64,000 bases of DNA from Peptostreptococcus equinus (GTDB taxonomy: Bacteria; Bacillota; Clostridia; Peptostreptococcales; Peptostreptococcaceae). Positions 46,353 to 54,394 of the stretch are shown here, in pieces. The notes under the pieces are model-generated. The model was not told the DNA's origin. It did no database searches and was given only the letters and a program-made list of their open reading frames with translations. The first letter of the stretch is position 1, and the number at the start of each line of letters is the position of its first letter. Made by a program: the position numbers and the translations under genes. Location of the stretch: assembly GCF_027125355.1 (NCBI RefSeq), contig NZ_CP114052.1, forward strand, positions 1,798,001 to 1,862,000, in the 5' to 3' direction.

Positions 46353-46751
46353 TTAAAATGGAACATCGTCGTCATCTACAGCACTAAACTGTGATGGTGA
46401 TCCATTATTTGATTCATCTGTCTGCTTTTTATATTCTAATGCTTTTATAATCCTTCCAGCAACTTTTGTGAAATTTCTTTTTTCGCCTTCTGGTGTCTCA
46501 TATCTATCTACTCTTATAGAACCTTGTATACCTACTAATCTACCTTTTGTAATATAGTTTGCACAAAATTCAGCTGGCTTACCCATTATCTCAACTGGTA
46601 TAAAATCAGTTGTTGTGCTACCATCTTTATTTTTATAATCTCTATCAATAGCTAGTGTGAATGTAGCTACTGGTGTTCCAGAACCTGGAATATATCTTAA
46701 TTCTGGGTCTTTGCATAATCTTCCACAAATTACTACGTTGTTAATGCTCAT
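46353..46751 (-). CDS. ssb: Single-stranded DNA-binding protein
   Basis: 132 residues: an OB-fold domain (INNVVICGRLCKDPELRY ... FTLAIDRDYKNKDG ... DFIPVEIMGKPAEFCANYITKG), a short linker and the acidic tip VDDDDVPF that recruits replication and repair proteins. A phage-encoded SSB for replication or recombination. Clear ribosome site; in the early operon between the 185-residue unknown gene and the zinc-ribbon gene. Confidence 0.96.
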   Translation of the reverse strand: MSINNVVICGRLCKDPELRYIPGSGTPVATFTLAIDRDYKNKDGSTTTDFIPVEIMGKPAEFCANYITKGRLVGIQGSIRVDRYETPEGEKRNFTKVAGRIIKALEYKKQTDESNNGSPSQFSAVDDDDVPF

Positions 46752-46763
46752 CTTCTTCCTCCT

Positions 46764-47321
46764 CTATAATCCTAATTGTTCGCAAGCCATATTAAACCCA
46801 ACAATCCATAAAAAAATTCTAAAATCTACATCTCTACCGAAATAATCAAATGTTTCCCACCAATCACTATCATATTTTCCCAATATATCTACAACTTCCC
46901 CGCTAGGGATAAGCCCCGATTTATGGTTTAAGTAACAGTCAGACATATAGTATTTAATATCTTCAATATCTTCAATATTCATGTCATATTGTTTTAATAA
47001 ATCGTCCAATAAGGTTTCGTAGTCATATGTGTAGCAGTTACTAGCACACCTAAACTTACTAATGAAGTAATCAATAGATTTTATGTATGCCTTTAGATTT
47101 TTAATGTTTAATTTGTTGTACCATGTCGCTATACAATCGCCTAAATCCCCACTTATAATGAAGTTCCCTCTTAATTTATCAATGATGAAATTGATATAAT
47201 AATTATTGCTACCATCTTCATTCTTCCAATCTATTATTGTATATCTATCTGTATTTTGTATTAAAGTTGCTTTATGATTTTTAAAACTCATTTTAGCTTC
47301 TTCTATTCGTGATTGATTCAT
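46764..47321 (-). CDS. Phage hypothetical protein (185 aa)
   Basis: Start ATG 47321 follows GGGAGG. 185 residues, acidic, rich in Tyr and Asp, with FIISGDLGDCIATWYNKL, ISKFRCASNCYTYDY and DYFGRDVDFRIFLWIVGFNMACEQLGL. This layout recurs in phage proteins that replication clusters encode; I cannot name a family. Confidence 0.65.
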   Translation of the reverse strand: MNQSRIEEAKMSFKNHKATLIQNTDRYTIIDWKNEDGSNNYYINFIIDKLRGNFIISGDLGDCIATWYNKLNIKNLKAYIKSIDYFISKFRCASNCYTYDYETLLDDLLKQYDMNIEDIEDIKYYMSDCYLNHKSGLIPSGEVVDILGKYDSDWWETFDYFGRDVDFRIFLWIVGFNMACEQLGL

Positions 47322-47569
47322 TATTCTACCTCCCATATCTTCCAATCTATTATCCTACAATTCATCTGCTCAACACTTTTATGTGTATAATTCAAATCAT
47401 CATCATAGTCACTTTCTATAAATTTCTTATAAACTTGCAAATTACTTACGGAATAAGGTACAATAACTCGCCTATCTCCCTTTAACATAGTTATTTCAAG
47501 ACCTATATTGTCATCTATAGACCATTCAATATCTTCTAATAGTTGCTGCTTTTTAGTATTATTTTTCAT
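47321..47569 (-). CDS. Phage hypothetical protein (82 aa)
   Basis: 82 residues starting MKNNTKKQQLLEDIEWSI with a beta segment ITMLKGDRRVIVPYSV. Its stop overlaps the next gene's start by one base. Function unknown. Confidence 0.6.
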   Translation of the reverse strand: MKNNTKKQQLLEDIEWSIDDNIGLEITMLKGDRRVIVPYSVSNLQVYKKFIESDYDDDLNYTHKSVEQMNCRIIDWKIWEVE

Positions 47570-47815
47570 CTATGCCTCCTCAGTATCTGGATATAATTCT
47601 AAGTACTTATTTATGCTAAAATCTGCTAATATCTTTTTAAATTGATCCTCTTGAAGTTCTCTCAAAATATGCCCTCCGTAAACTTCAGGTTCTTTAATTG
47701 CATATCTTTTTTTACCTCTATACAATGATGTGATATATCCCCTACGATTTTTATCCTGTATAATAAGTTCCATTTTATCTGTGTCAAATATAACTCCATT
47801 AATTATTTTTCTCAT
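47570..47815 (-). CDS. Phage hypothetical protein (81 aa)
   Basis: ATG at 47815 follows AGGGGGTG. The protein has KRYAIKEPEVYGGHILRELQED near its middle; no family recognised. It ends directly before the 82-residue gene. Confidence 0.6.
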   Translation of the reverse strand: MRKIINGVIFDTDKMELIIQDKNRRGYITSLYRGKKRYAIKEPEVYGGHILRELQEDQFKKILADFSINKYLELYPDTEEA

Positions 47816-47886
47816 AATACACCCCCTATACAGCTTTTTCAACCCAAAAATCTAATATTGTTGAAGCCTTCGCCTCCAGTTGATTA

Positions 47887-47991
47887 TTATATATTCTCTT
47901 GATCAGTTGAATCTTTAACTCTAATTCCTAATTTTTTCTTTGATCTGATGCACACATGTGCTGTTTGTATTAACTGTTCTTTTTTACTCAT
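47887..47991 (-). CDS. Small phage ORF (34 aa)
   Basis: ATG 47991 with TGAGGTG upstream gives MSKKEQLIQTAHVCIRSKKK ... DQENI. A second frame on the same strand continues with QLEAKASTILDFWVEKAV to about 47824, so the true gene might be longer and frameshifted. It overlaps neither neighbour. Function unknown. Confidence 0.4.
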   Translation of the reverse strand: MSKKEQLIQTAHVCIRSKKKLGIRVKDSTDQENI

Positions 47992-47993
47992 AT

Positions 47994-48197
47994 TTACACC
48001 TCATAAAATACTCTTTTACATCCCAACTTTTTTGCTAATGGATATAATCTCTCACAATTTGACCAAATATCTAGCCAAATTTTCCAAGCTTTAGATGATT
48101 CAATGTTTTTATATTCCTCATCACTTAAAGACTCAAAATATTTAATGCCATCATCAAGCCTTTTTAAATTTTTTAGATATTCACTTACTATATCCAT
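47994..48197 (-). CDS. Phage hypothetical protein (67 aa)
   Basis: 67 residues, acidic and aromatic: YLKNLKRLDDGIKYFESLS and AWKIWLDIWSNCERLYPLAKKLG. It is 11 nt downstream of the helicase gene in the early operon. Function unknown. Confidence 0.6.
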   Translation of the reverse strand: MDIVSEYLKNLKRLDDGIKYFESLSDEEYKNIESSKAWKIWLDIWSNCERLYPLAKKLGCKRVFYEV

Positions 48198-48208
48198 AAA
48201 ACCTCCTG

Positions 48209-49558
48209 TTAGAATGGAACATCTTCACTTTCGACTTCCTTGACTTCTACAAATGTAACTTGATTCATTTCATCATATTTATAGTTTTTATTTCTTTCTT
48301 CACTATGAATCCAAAATCTTTTTCTCATTTCATCAAAATTCAATCTTTTGCTTATACCTTGCCTGCCAGTAATACGATTTTTTAATATGCCTATTTTGGT
48401 TATATCCTCATGAGAGTCTTCTGTATGTTTAATTTCTCTTGTTAATAGCAATTCATAGTCTGCTAAATTTACTACCTCACTAGCCCCTGATACATCATGC
48501 ATATGGTACTTTCTATCACTACCTAGCTTTTTTTTGGGGTGTGCTACTAATATCACGCACAGCTTGTATTTTCTTGCGATTGATTTAAGTTTCTTGGCCA
48601 ACACTTTTTGTTTTTCATACTCTTCTAAATTACCATTATCGATAGTCATCATATTATCCAATACTACCAATTTTATATTTTGAGTTCTCGCCAAATAATC
48701 AATAGAGTTTAGTAAATTATCAATGCTAGGAGTTACATCCTCAGAGAAAAGATATAATTTATTTTGGATCCATTTTCTTATTAAATCTTCTCCTTGGCTT
48801 GTTACGTCATAATATGATCCTCCTATTTTGTTTTTAAATTCTTTTAAATCATTTGGATTTGCCACTGTCCTCATAAACCACTGTAATACATTAAATCCTG
48901 TTAGTTCACCTGAATAAATCAGTGTCCTATGTCCATTCATAATATTTTGTGCAATTACCTGATTAAGCAGTGTTGATTTACCACTACTAGGCTCACCTGT
49001 AAGCACTGTTAAACTTCCGTATACCAATCCATTAAGTAATGAATCTAGATCACTAAATCCAGTTTCTAGTCCTGCGTTAAGATCCTCTCTTTTTATCTGT
49101 GCAGCATTGCAAAATAAATTTTCAACGGAATTACTAGAATCTATTGATTTGCATATATCCTCAAGATTTGACTTGATTGAATTTGAATCTATGCTTTCTA
49201 TTTCATCAGTAAAGGCTTTAAGTTTGTCAGCTATATCTCGCTTATAAGCCTTCTCCCTTACCTCACTAATATAATAATCAATATTGCTTGGCACAGATCT
49301 ACTAGTCATAGCTGTTATATCAGATATATTTAAAGTACCACCAATATTTTTATACTCCTCTATGAGCGAAGTCATTTCTATTGGTTTTTTTGATTTATGA
49401 AGTCCAAGCATTGCTTGATAAACTCCATCCAAACCACTAACTGTAAAATCACTAGGCTTCAAACATTCATCTATACATTTAATTATTAATTTTTCATCAA
49501 GAATTATGCTTCCTAACAATGCAATCTCTGCATTTGTATTACATATAACCCCAGCCAT
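48209..49558 (-). CDS. Replicative DNA helicase, DnaB-like, with SSB-like C-terminal tail
   Basis: 449 residues from ATG 49558 (MAGVICNTNAEIALLGSII). The N-terminal primase-interaction domain is followed by a RecA-like helicase domain: Walker A GEPSSGKST at 188-196, Walker B KLVVLDNMMTID, motif H3 VILVAHPKKK, then TGRQGISKRLNFDE. The last eight residues are VESEDVPF, nearly the acidic tip of the phage SSB (DDDDVPF). It unwinds phage DNA at the replication fork. It overlaps the replisome organiser gene by 20 bases. Confidence 0.92.
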   Translation of the reverse strand: MAGVICNTNAEIALLGSIILDEKLIIKCIDECLKPSDFTVSGLDGVYQAMLGLHKSKKPIEMTSLIEEYKNIGGTLNISDITAMTSRSVPSNIDYYISEVREKAYKRDIADKLKAFTDEIESIDSNSIKSNLEDICKSIDSSNSVENLFCNAAQIKREDLNAGLETGFSDLDSLLNGLVYGSLTVLTGEPSSGKSTLLNQVIAQNIMNGHRTLIYSGELTGFNVLQWFMRTVANPNDLKEFKNKIGGSYYDVTSQGEDLIRKWIQNKLYLFSEDVTPSIDNLLNSIDYLARTQNIKLVVLDNMMTIDNGNLEEYEKQKVLAKKLKSIARKYKLCVILVAHPKKKLGSDRKYHMHDVSGASEVVNLADYELLLTREIKHTEDSHEDITKIGILKNRITGRQGISKRLNFDEMRKRFWIHSEERNKNYKYDEMNQVTFVEVKEVESEDVPF

Positions 49559-50294
49559 CTGATTTTTCCTTTTCTTTAGAATTTTTATAAGGTATGACCT
49601 TGCTTGATTTAGGCATTTGTAGATATAACTGATCAAACTTTTCTCTTAGTTTTGCAGTTGACAGTATATTTTTATACCAGAAATCATTACCTTGCGACCA
49701 CCTTATAACTTTTTCAATCTCTTCTACAGACCTTTTATCAATTCTAATCATTTTATCCACATGTCCACACCAGTTATCCATATTTGGTTCTTTGAATTTA
49801 GGATTATGATCTCTTATAAGACTTAAAAGTAAATAGCTAAGTCGGTACTCTTGAGTATCGACTTTATATTTAACTTCTTTATTTCTTATATTCTTGTTAG
49901 TGGTTGACAAACAGGTGTCTTTTGCGTTGCTTGTGTGCATATCTTGTGTTATAACTGTGTCTACGCCTTGATACCTTTCCCAATTTGCAATGCTTATAAC
50001 TGTGTGCGTCTTGTGCGTTTCTATTGTTAAAAACTGTGCATTTATTGCGTTGTTTATGGTTGTGCGCACAGTTTCACGTGTACAATCTTTTCCACATTTT
50101 TTTGCTATTTTTGAAAGAGAAGTAAATAATTGCCCTGGCTCAGTCTTATACTTAACGCCTTTGTATGTCCATTCTCTTGACTCGTGGTCAGCCATTAGCA
50201 AGATGGTCATAATGACATCTCTTTGGCGACCCGTTAATCCTTGGTAGAATTCATTATTTAAAATTTTTCTATAAATTTTAATCCATCCAGCCAT
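49539..50294 (-). CDS. Phage replisome organiser
   Basis: 251 residues. The N-terminal winged-helix domain (MAGWIKIYRKILNNEFYQGLTGRQRDVIMTI) matches the phage_rep_org N-terminal family, which binds the replication origin. The C-terminal half has a DnaD-like helical end (VIRWSQGNDFWYKNILSTAKLREKFDQLY). Start 50294 follows AGGTG; a GTG three codons earlier is possible. It likely loads the helicase encoded next. Confidence 0.88.
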   Translation of the reverse strand: MAGWIKIYRKILNNEFYQGLTGRQRDVIMTILLMADHESREWTYKGVKYKTEPGQLFTSLSKIAKKCGKDCTRETVRTTINNAINAQFLTIETHKTHTVISIANWERYQGVDTVITQDMHTSNAKDTCLSTTNKNIRNKEVKYKVDTQEYRLSYLLLSLIRDHNPKFKEPNMDNWCGHVDKMIRIDKRSVEEIEKVIRWSQGNDFWYKNILSTAKLREKFDQLYLQMPKSSKVIPYKNSKEKEKSDGWGYM

Positions 50295-50303
50295 ATGCTT
50301 CAC

Positions 50304-50510
50304 CTATCCTTGTATTTTTCTATATTTTCTGTTATAATCTTTATAATATTTTTTTTGAATTGCACTTGAGTTCCCAGCTCGGTGCTTTTTATTTTTTAAT
50401 AAATTTTTAATATAAATAGCTATTAAAAAAACGGTTATATATATTGAAGCTTTATACATTATAAGTGCTACTGCCAACATTAGCATTGCTATACTTTCCA
50501 ATACTATCAT
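50304..50510 (-). CDS. Small phage membrane protein (68 aa)
   Basis: Two hydrophobic segments (ESIAMLMLAVALIMY and IYITVFLIAIYI) and a strongly basic tail (KYYKDYNRKYRKIQG). ATG 50510 is 8 nt after GAGAGGGG, inside the end of the preceding gene. Function unknown. Confidence 0.55.
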   Translation of the reverse strand: MIVLESIAMLMLAVALIMYKASIYITVFLIAIYIKNLLKNKKHRAGNSSAIQKKYYKDYNRKYRKIQG

Positions 50511-50817
50511 TTCCTAAACCCCTCTCTGCTTGTATATTACAATAGTCACATGCAAGACTAATTAACTCCGCTTTAATATCTTGATTCTCTATCAAATTAA
50601 ATTCCTCGCCAGCTTTGAACCATTTTCCATCTTTAGATATTATTAATGCATGTCCTCGCAAGAAAAAGAATTTTTCGCTATCATCACTCTTTTTATACAA
50701 CTTAATTAGTATTTTATTTTTCAACTCTTCATACTCCAATTTTACTGACTCATTATTTTTAGTTAGATTACCAACTCTAATTTTCAACATTTTTTTAAAA
50801 TCATAAAAATTTAACAT
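50452..50817 (-). CDS. Phage hypothetical protein (121 aa)
   Basis: 121 residues: helical N-terminus with repeated Lys, then FFFLRGHALIISKDGKWFKAG and a conserved-looking CDYCNIQAERG. No family recognised. In the early operon behind the excisionase-like gene. Confidence 0.55.
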   Translation of the reverse strand: MLNFYDFKKMLKIRVGNLTKNNESVKLEYEELKNKILIKLYKKSDDSEKFFFLRGHALIISKDGKWFKAGEEFNLIENQDIKAELISLACDYCNIQAERGLGNDSIGKYSNANVGSSTYNV

Positions 50818-50826
50818 GTCTACCTC

Positions 50827-51036
50827 CTAATTACTATTCATAACTTGATTAAATCTTTCTTTACCTATATACTCTTCTAACTTACCTGGATAAATCGAAT
50901 AAGTATATTTTGTATTACTGTCATGTGTTTTGTAAGCCGTTCCAAAAGGAAACTTATCTCTTTGTAATCCTATCCTTACACATTGCTCTGATTTATTAAG
51001 CATTTGAGCTACATGTTTTATTTTTATTTTGTTCAA
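50827..51036 (-). CDS. Excisionase-like small DNA-binding protein
   Basis: 69 residues beginning at TTG 51036, six bases after GGAGGG. NKIKIKHVAQMLNKSEQCVRIGLQRDKFPFG is a MerR/excisionase-type helix-turn-helix. It may direct prophage excision or be an early regulator. It overlaps the preceding gene by 41 bases. Confidence 0.6.
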   Translation of the reverse strand: MNKIKIKHVAQMLNKSEQCVRIGLQRDKFPFGTAYKTHDSNTKYTYSIYPGKLEEYIGKERFNQVMNSN

Positions 51037-51460
51037 ATTTGTCCCTCCTTAATAATATTTCGTAGCCACTAGTTATTAATGACTTTATAGCTGCTTCCGC
51101 CTCCTGCCACTCATCAATCTCGTCACAATCAATAACCCCATCAGATGCTATTTTAATCATCGTGTCTTTCATAACTACATTGTTATTTAATATGTTTATA
51201 AAATTTAATACAGAGCAACATAGATCTTTACCAACTAAATTTTCTAACAATAGTTTACCAACTTCAGAATTGCATACATGATCATATGCTAGTCTCATAT
51301 CTTTATAAGTTGTGCACATATTCTTAGCTATATCATTGCTAGGGATTCTCTCTCCCATCTCGTATCTTTTTAGAGAATCAACAGATATTCCAAGTTTTTC
51401 TGAAGCAACCTCCTGTGTCAAACCAGATGCCTTTCTGTATTTTTTATAAATATTTTCCAC
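50996..51460 (-). CDS. XRE-family regulator (154 aa)
   Basis: An N-terminal helix-turn-helix (ENIYKKYRKASGLTQEVASEKLGISVDSLKRYEMGERIPSNDIA) is followed by a helical domain of about 90 residues with VIDCDEIDEWQEAEAAI. It reads leftward with the early genes, so it is probably an early regulator besides Cro. Confidence 0.85.
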   Translation of the reverse strand: MENIYKKYRKASGLTQEVASEKLGISVDSLKRYEMGERIPSNDIAKNMCTTYKDMRLAYDHVCNSEVGKLLLENLVGKDLCCSVLNFINILNNNVVMKDTMIKIASDGVIDCDEIDEWQEAEAAIKSLITSGYEILLRRDKFEQNKNKTCSSNA

Positions 51461-51546
51461 CTTTATGCCCCCCTCTCATATAAAAAGTGTATTTTTTTTC
51501 ACTTCAAATTAACATTTTTAACTGTTATACTTTTCTAAAACAAAGA

Positions 51547-51747
51547 TTAAGAAAAAAAGTCTTGAATTTCACATCCAAATATATTTGCTAAAACAGGTAA
51601 CATATCGGCTTTTATTGTATATATTCCATTTTCATAATTGGAATATGTTGAAGCCTTTTTATAACCTAATTTATCAGCCATTATTTGCAAAGTTAAATTT
51701 TTTTCTTTTCTTTTTTCCTTAATAAAATCAAGATTTATTTTGCTCAT
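51547..51747 (-). CDS. Cro-like XRE repressor
   Basis: 66 residues, essentially one helix-turn-helix: EKRKEKNLTLQIMADKLGYKKASTYSNYENGIYTIKADML. It is divergent from the CI-like repressor and starts the early operon. It has GGAGGTG and a strong promoter (51788-51816), which is overlapped by operator repeats. Confidence 0.88.
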   Translation of the reverse strand: MSKINLDFIKEKRKEKNLTLQIMADKLGYKKASTYSNYENGIYTIKADMLPVLANIFGCEIQDFFS

Positions 51748-51759
51748 TTAAACACCTCC

Positions 51760-51863
51760 TTTTCTATTTTAGAAAATCTATATCTTTATTTTATATCTCT
51801 ATTTTAGAAAAGTCAAGATTTTATTTTCTATTTTAGCAAAATATATTTCCCTATTTTAGAGAA
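51760..51863. promoter_or_regulatory. Four repressor operators between cro and repressor genes
   Basis: Four copies of one site lie at 51760-51776 (TTTTCTATTTTAGAAAA, a perfect 7-3-7 palindrome), 51795-51811, 51824-51841 and 51847-51863, with 0-4 changes. Unit starts are about 35, 29 and 23 bases apart. The second lies in the spacer of the cro promoter and the first covers its leader. A related half-site pair (TTCTA/TAGAA) at 51876-51889 lies near the repressor start. Confidence 0.8.
51788..51816 (-). promoter_or_regulatory. Promoter of the cro/early operon
   Basis: On the minus strand TTGACT (plus 51811-51816) and TAAAAT (plus 51788-51793) are exactly 17 nt apart. Confidence 0.8.
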
Positions 51864-51864
51864 A

Positions 51865-51873
51865 TGTTATAAT
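51865..51873 (+). promoter_or_regulatory. Extended -10 promoter of the repressor gene
   Basis: TGTTATAAT provides an extended -10 without a good -35 box, 28 bases before the repressor start. The fourth operator lies just upstream. Confidence 0.6.
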
Positions 51874-51900
51874 AGTTCTATAAATAGAAAGGTGGTTTCT

Positions 51901-52209
51901 ATGAAAATAGGAGATATAATAAGAAAATTAAGAGAAGAATCTAGCATCTCACAACTAGATTTTTCTAAAAAAATAAATATTAATAATAGTGTTGTATCAA
52001 GGATAGAACTTAATGAAAGAGCTGTAAGAGACGATGAATTAATAAAAATTGCAGACTTCTTTAATGTTTCTACTGATTATTTATTAGGAAGAACAAACGT
52101 AAGAAATACTGTTGATACATTTGCTGCACATACGGATTCAGATATGTCTGAGGAAGCTAAAGCAGAATTGGAAAACTTCAAAGAATACTTAAAGATCAAA
52201 TACAAGTAA
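51901..52209 (+). CDS. CI-like phage repressor (XRE family)
   Basis: About 102 residues from ATG 51901 (three codons into the open frame), after GAAAGGTGG. KIGDIIRKLREESSISQLDFSKKININNSVVSRIELNERAVRDDELIKIADFFNVSTDYLLG is a classic HTH_3 repressor with the C-terminal TDYLLGR end. There is no peptidase (LexA-like) domain, so induction would rely on an ImmA-type protease; one is encoded 600 bases downstream. Confidence 0.9.
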   Translation: MKIGDIIRKLREESSISQLDFSKKININNSVVSRIELNERAVRDDELIKIADFFNVSTDYLLGRTNVRNTVDTFAAHTDSDMSEEAKAELENFKEYLKIKYK

Positions 52210-52224
52210 ATTAGAGGTGATTAG

Positions 52225-52755
52225 ATGAAAAATAAAAAAGGTTGCTTAATTGGATTAATTATATTTTTTTCTATTGGATTGTTAATTAATTTAGTTGACA
52301 ATAAAAGTGTATTATCATCAATAAATAATACAAAAGTTGAACATAGAAGTGAAGTTAATACTCAAACAAAAAATAGTCAAAAGAAAAGATCAGGAGTAAC
52401 ACTTCAATCAAAAAAAGATATAAAAGATCTTGATATTTCTTTTAAGAATTCAATGAGAAATGATGTTACTGGTAATTATAGACTATCTAAATTCTCCGAA
52501 ATGCTTGATTTTAATGAATTTATAATCTCTTATGGTAATAAATACTTTAACAGTAAAAACGAAGTTCATTTCATTATTAACTTTGCAAATAAAACAACTG
52601 CTGTTTTAAGAGATATGGGTGACCATTATTATGTAACTTATCATGGATATGTAGATAATGAAGAGCATGATGCAAAAAAAATTCCATCTGGTATGGTACT
52701 AAGCAAATATAATATATATAAAAATAATGGTGACATCGAAGATTTAAATAAATAA
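52225..52755 (+). CDS. Phage-encoded exported/membrane-anchored protein (176 aa)
   Basis: One N-terminal membrane segment (KKGCLIGLIIFFSIGLLINLV) anchors a soluble C-terminal domain (about 65-176) with YGNKYFNSKNEVHFIINFANKTTAVLRDMGDHYYVTYHGYVDNEEHDAKKIPSG. No family recognised. As a lysogeny-region gene behind the repressor it may be expressed in the lysogen, for example for superinfection exclusion; this is inference. A terminator follows. Confidence 0.65.
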   Translation: MKNKKGCLIGLIIFFSIGLLINLVDNKSVLSSINNTKVEHRSEVNTQTKNSQKKRSGVTLQSKKDIKDLDISFKNSMRNDVTGNYRLSKFSEMLDFNEFIISYGNKYFNSKNEVHFIINFANKTTAVLRDMGDHYYVTYHGYVDNEEHDAKKIPSGMVLSKYNIYKNNGDIEDLNK

Positions 52756-52761
52756 TATTAA

Positions 52762-52791
52762 GGCAGGATATGCCATATTCTGCCATTTTTT
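52762..52791 (+). terminator. Terminator of the repressor transcript
   Basis: GGCAGGATA pairs with TATTCTGCC, followed by ATTTTTT. It rules out the ATG at 52770 as a natural start for the next gene. Confidence 0.85.
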
Positions 52792-52804
52792 ACATCTTAA
52801 AATA

Positions 52805-52818
52805 CGAACATTTGTTTG
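52805..52818 (+). promoter_or_regulatory. SOS/LexA-like box upstream of the ImmA-like/integrase genes
   Basis: CGAACATTTGTTTG matches 12 of 14 positions of the Bacillus-type LexA box. A TAAAAT lies just upstream at 52798-52803 and the preferred start codon is 15 bases downstream. Confidence 0.45.
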
Positions 52819-52832
52819 GGAAAGGCTTTTAC

Positions 52833-53354
52833 TTGACTATAGAAAAAATTAATTCATATATTGAAAACAATAATATTAATATTGATAACTGTGACAGACT
52901 AAATTTTTTTGGTAAATCTGCATTATATTGCAATATCTATAATAAAGATCTGATTCTTCTTTCACCTGACTTCTATAAAAAATTGTCCAGTGAACAACTA
53001 GAAATATTAGCAGAAGAATGCGGGCATCATGCAACGAGCGTAGGCGATACTTTTATTAATACTGATTTGTATTATAAGAAATTAGAAGTTTCTAAAAGCG
53101 AAAAAAAAGCTATACTCTGGGCTACCAATTATATTATAGATGAATATGATCTAAAAAAATATATAAAACAATCATGTAGCGTTGAAGAGTTAACATCCTA
53201 CTTAGGAATAACAGAAGAATTTTTATACGAATATTTATATTGCAAAAGAAATAAAATTCATTATTTAGACTTAGGAGATAATAAAATATTAGATTTATAT
53301 AAATTACCTAATCTACACATTATGGAAAGGAGTGAAATAAATGAGACTACCTAA
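52833..53354 (+). CDS. ImmA/IrrE-like metallopeptidase family protein
   Basis: 173 residues from TTG 52833 with GGGAAAGG upstream. ILAEECGHHAT is the ImmA/IrrE zinc-site segment, with Glu replacing the first His of HExxH (the EExGHH variant is common in phage members). The C-terminal half is helical (SVEELTSYLGITEEFLYEYLY). ImmA proteins cleave the CI-like repressor in induction. It overlaps the integrase by 14 bases. Confidence 0.8.
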   Translation: MTIEKINSYIENNNINIDNCDRLNFFGKSALYCNIYNKDLILLSPDFYKKLSSEQLEILAEECGHHATSVGDTFINTDLYYKKLEVSKSEKKAILWATNYIIDEYDLKKYIKQSCSVEELTSYLGITEEFLYEYLYCKRNKIHYLDLGDNKILDLYKLPNLHIMERSEINETT

Positions 53355-54386
53355 TGGCTATGGAAGTGTTTATAAGCTTTCAGGAAACCGTAGAAAGCCC
53401 TGGGTTGCTAGAGCAACTATAGGTTGGGATATTGACGATAATATGAATAAAGTTACACAAAAGTATGCATACATAGGATATTATAAATCTCAAAAAGAAG
53501 CATTGTCAGCATTGGCAAACTATAATGAAAACCCATTTGATTTAAGTAATAAGGCTAGTACATTTGCTGAGGTATACGATAAGTGGTCTGACATACATTT
53601 TGAAAAGATAAAGGATTCTACAGGATATAAGGCTGCATATAAAATATGTGAACCAATTCATAATATGAAATTTGCAGAACTTAATCTTAACCATTTTCAA
53701 AATATTGTTGATAATTCTGGCAAGAACACTCCTACTTTGAGAAATCTAAAGAACTTAATTAACCTAATGTATGATTACGCTATAGTAAGAGATATTGTAT
53801 CAAAAGAAAAAAAAGATAAAGTTAAATACCTAGATATAAGCAAGCCAGGTAATCCAAAAGCATTAAATAGAACTAAATTTAAAGATAATGAAGTTGATAG
53901 GATTTGGGATGTTAAAGATGATAATATATATTATACTGTTGTTTTAATGATGCTTTATTGTGGTGTCAGAATTAACGAACTTCTAAGTTTAGAAAAGAAA
54001 AATGTACATTTAGAGCAAAGATGGTTTTTTGTAGCGGATGCAAAAACAGAAGCAGGAATTAGAGTTGTTCCAATATTCAAAAAATAGTTCCATTTTTTGA
54101 ATATTGGTTAAATAGAAATTGTGATTATCTAATATGTAGACCCGATAATCGTAAATTTACATATGATAGTTTTTATAATACATATTGGAAAAAAATTATG
54201 AATAATATTGGTTTAGACCATACCCCACATGAGACTAGGTATACTACAATATCTAAGCTTACTGCAAAAAAAGTTGATGATAGAGTGCTAAGGTCAATAG
54301 TAGGACATACTGGAAAAGGTATTGCTGAAAAGGTATATACTGAAATTGATTTAGAAGTTAAGTTAGAAGCTATAAACTTAATATAG
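53341..54386 (+). pseudogene. int: Tyrosine integrase, frameshifted
   Basis: ATG 53341 starts an AP2-like arm-binding N-terminus (MRLPNGYGSVYKLSGNRRK ... YIGYYKSQKEALSALANY), a SAM-like core-binding domain (about 70-150) and the catalytic domain with Arg near 210 (YCGVRINELLSLEK). The frame hits TAG at 54085 in an A6 tract (54079-54084). One more A restores VPFFEYWLNRNCDYLICRPD, then HETRYTT (His, Arg), VGHTGKGIAEKVYTEID (His, Tyr) and the stop at 54386. So all catalytic residues survive in two frames. It is 544 bases from the right attachment repeat, and the product would be about 348 residues. Confidence 0.9.
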
Positions 54387-54394
54387 GTGATAGT

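Noticed and set aside
52770..52832. ATG at 52770 as start of the ImmA-like protein
   Set aside because: It lies inside a terminator hairpin; the in-frame TTG at 52833 has a better ribosome site.
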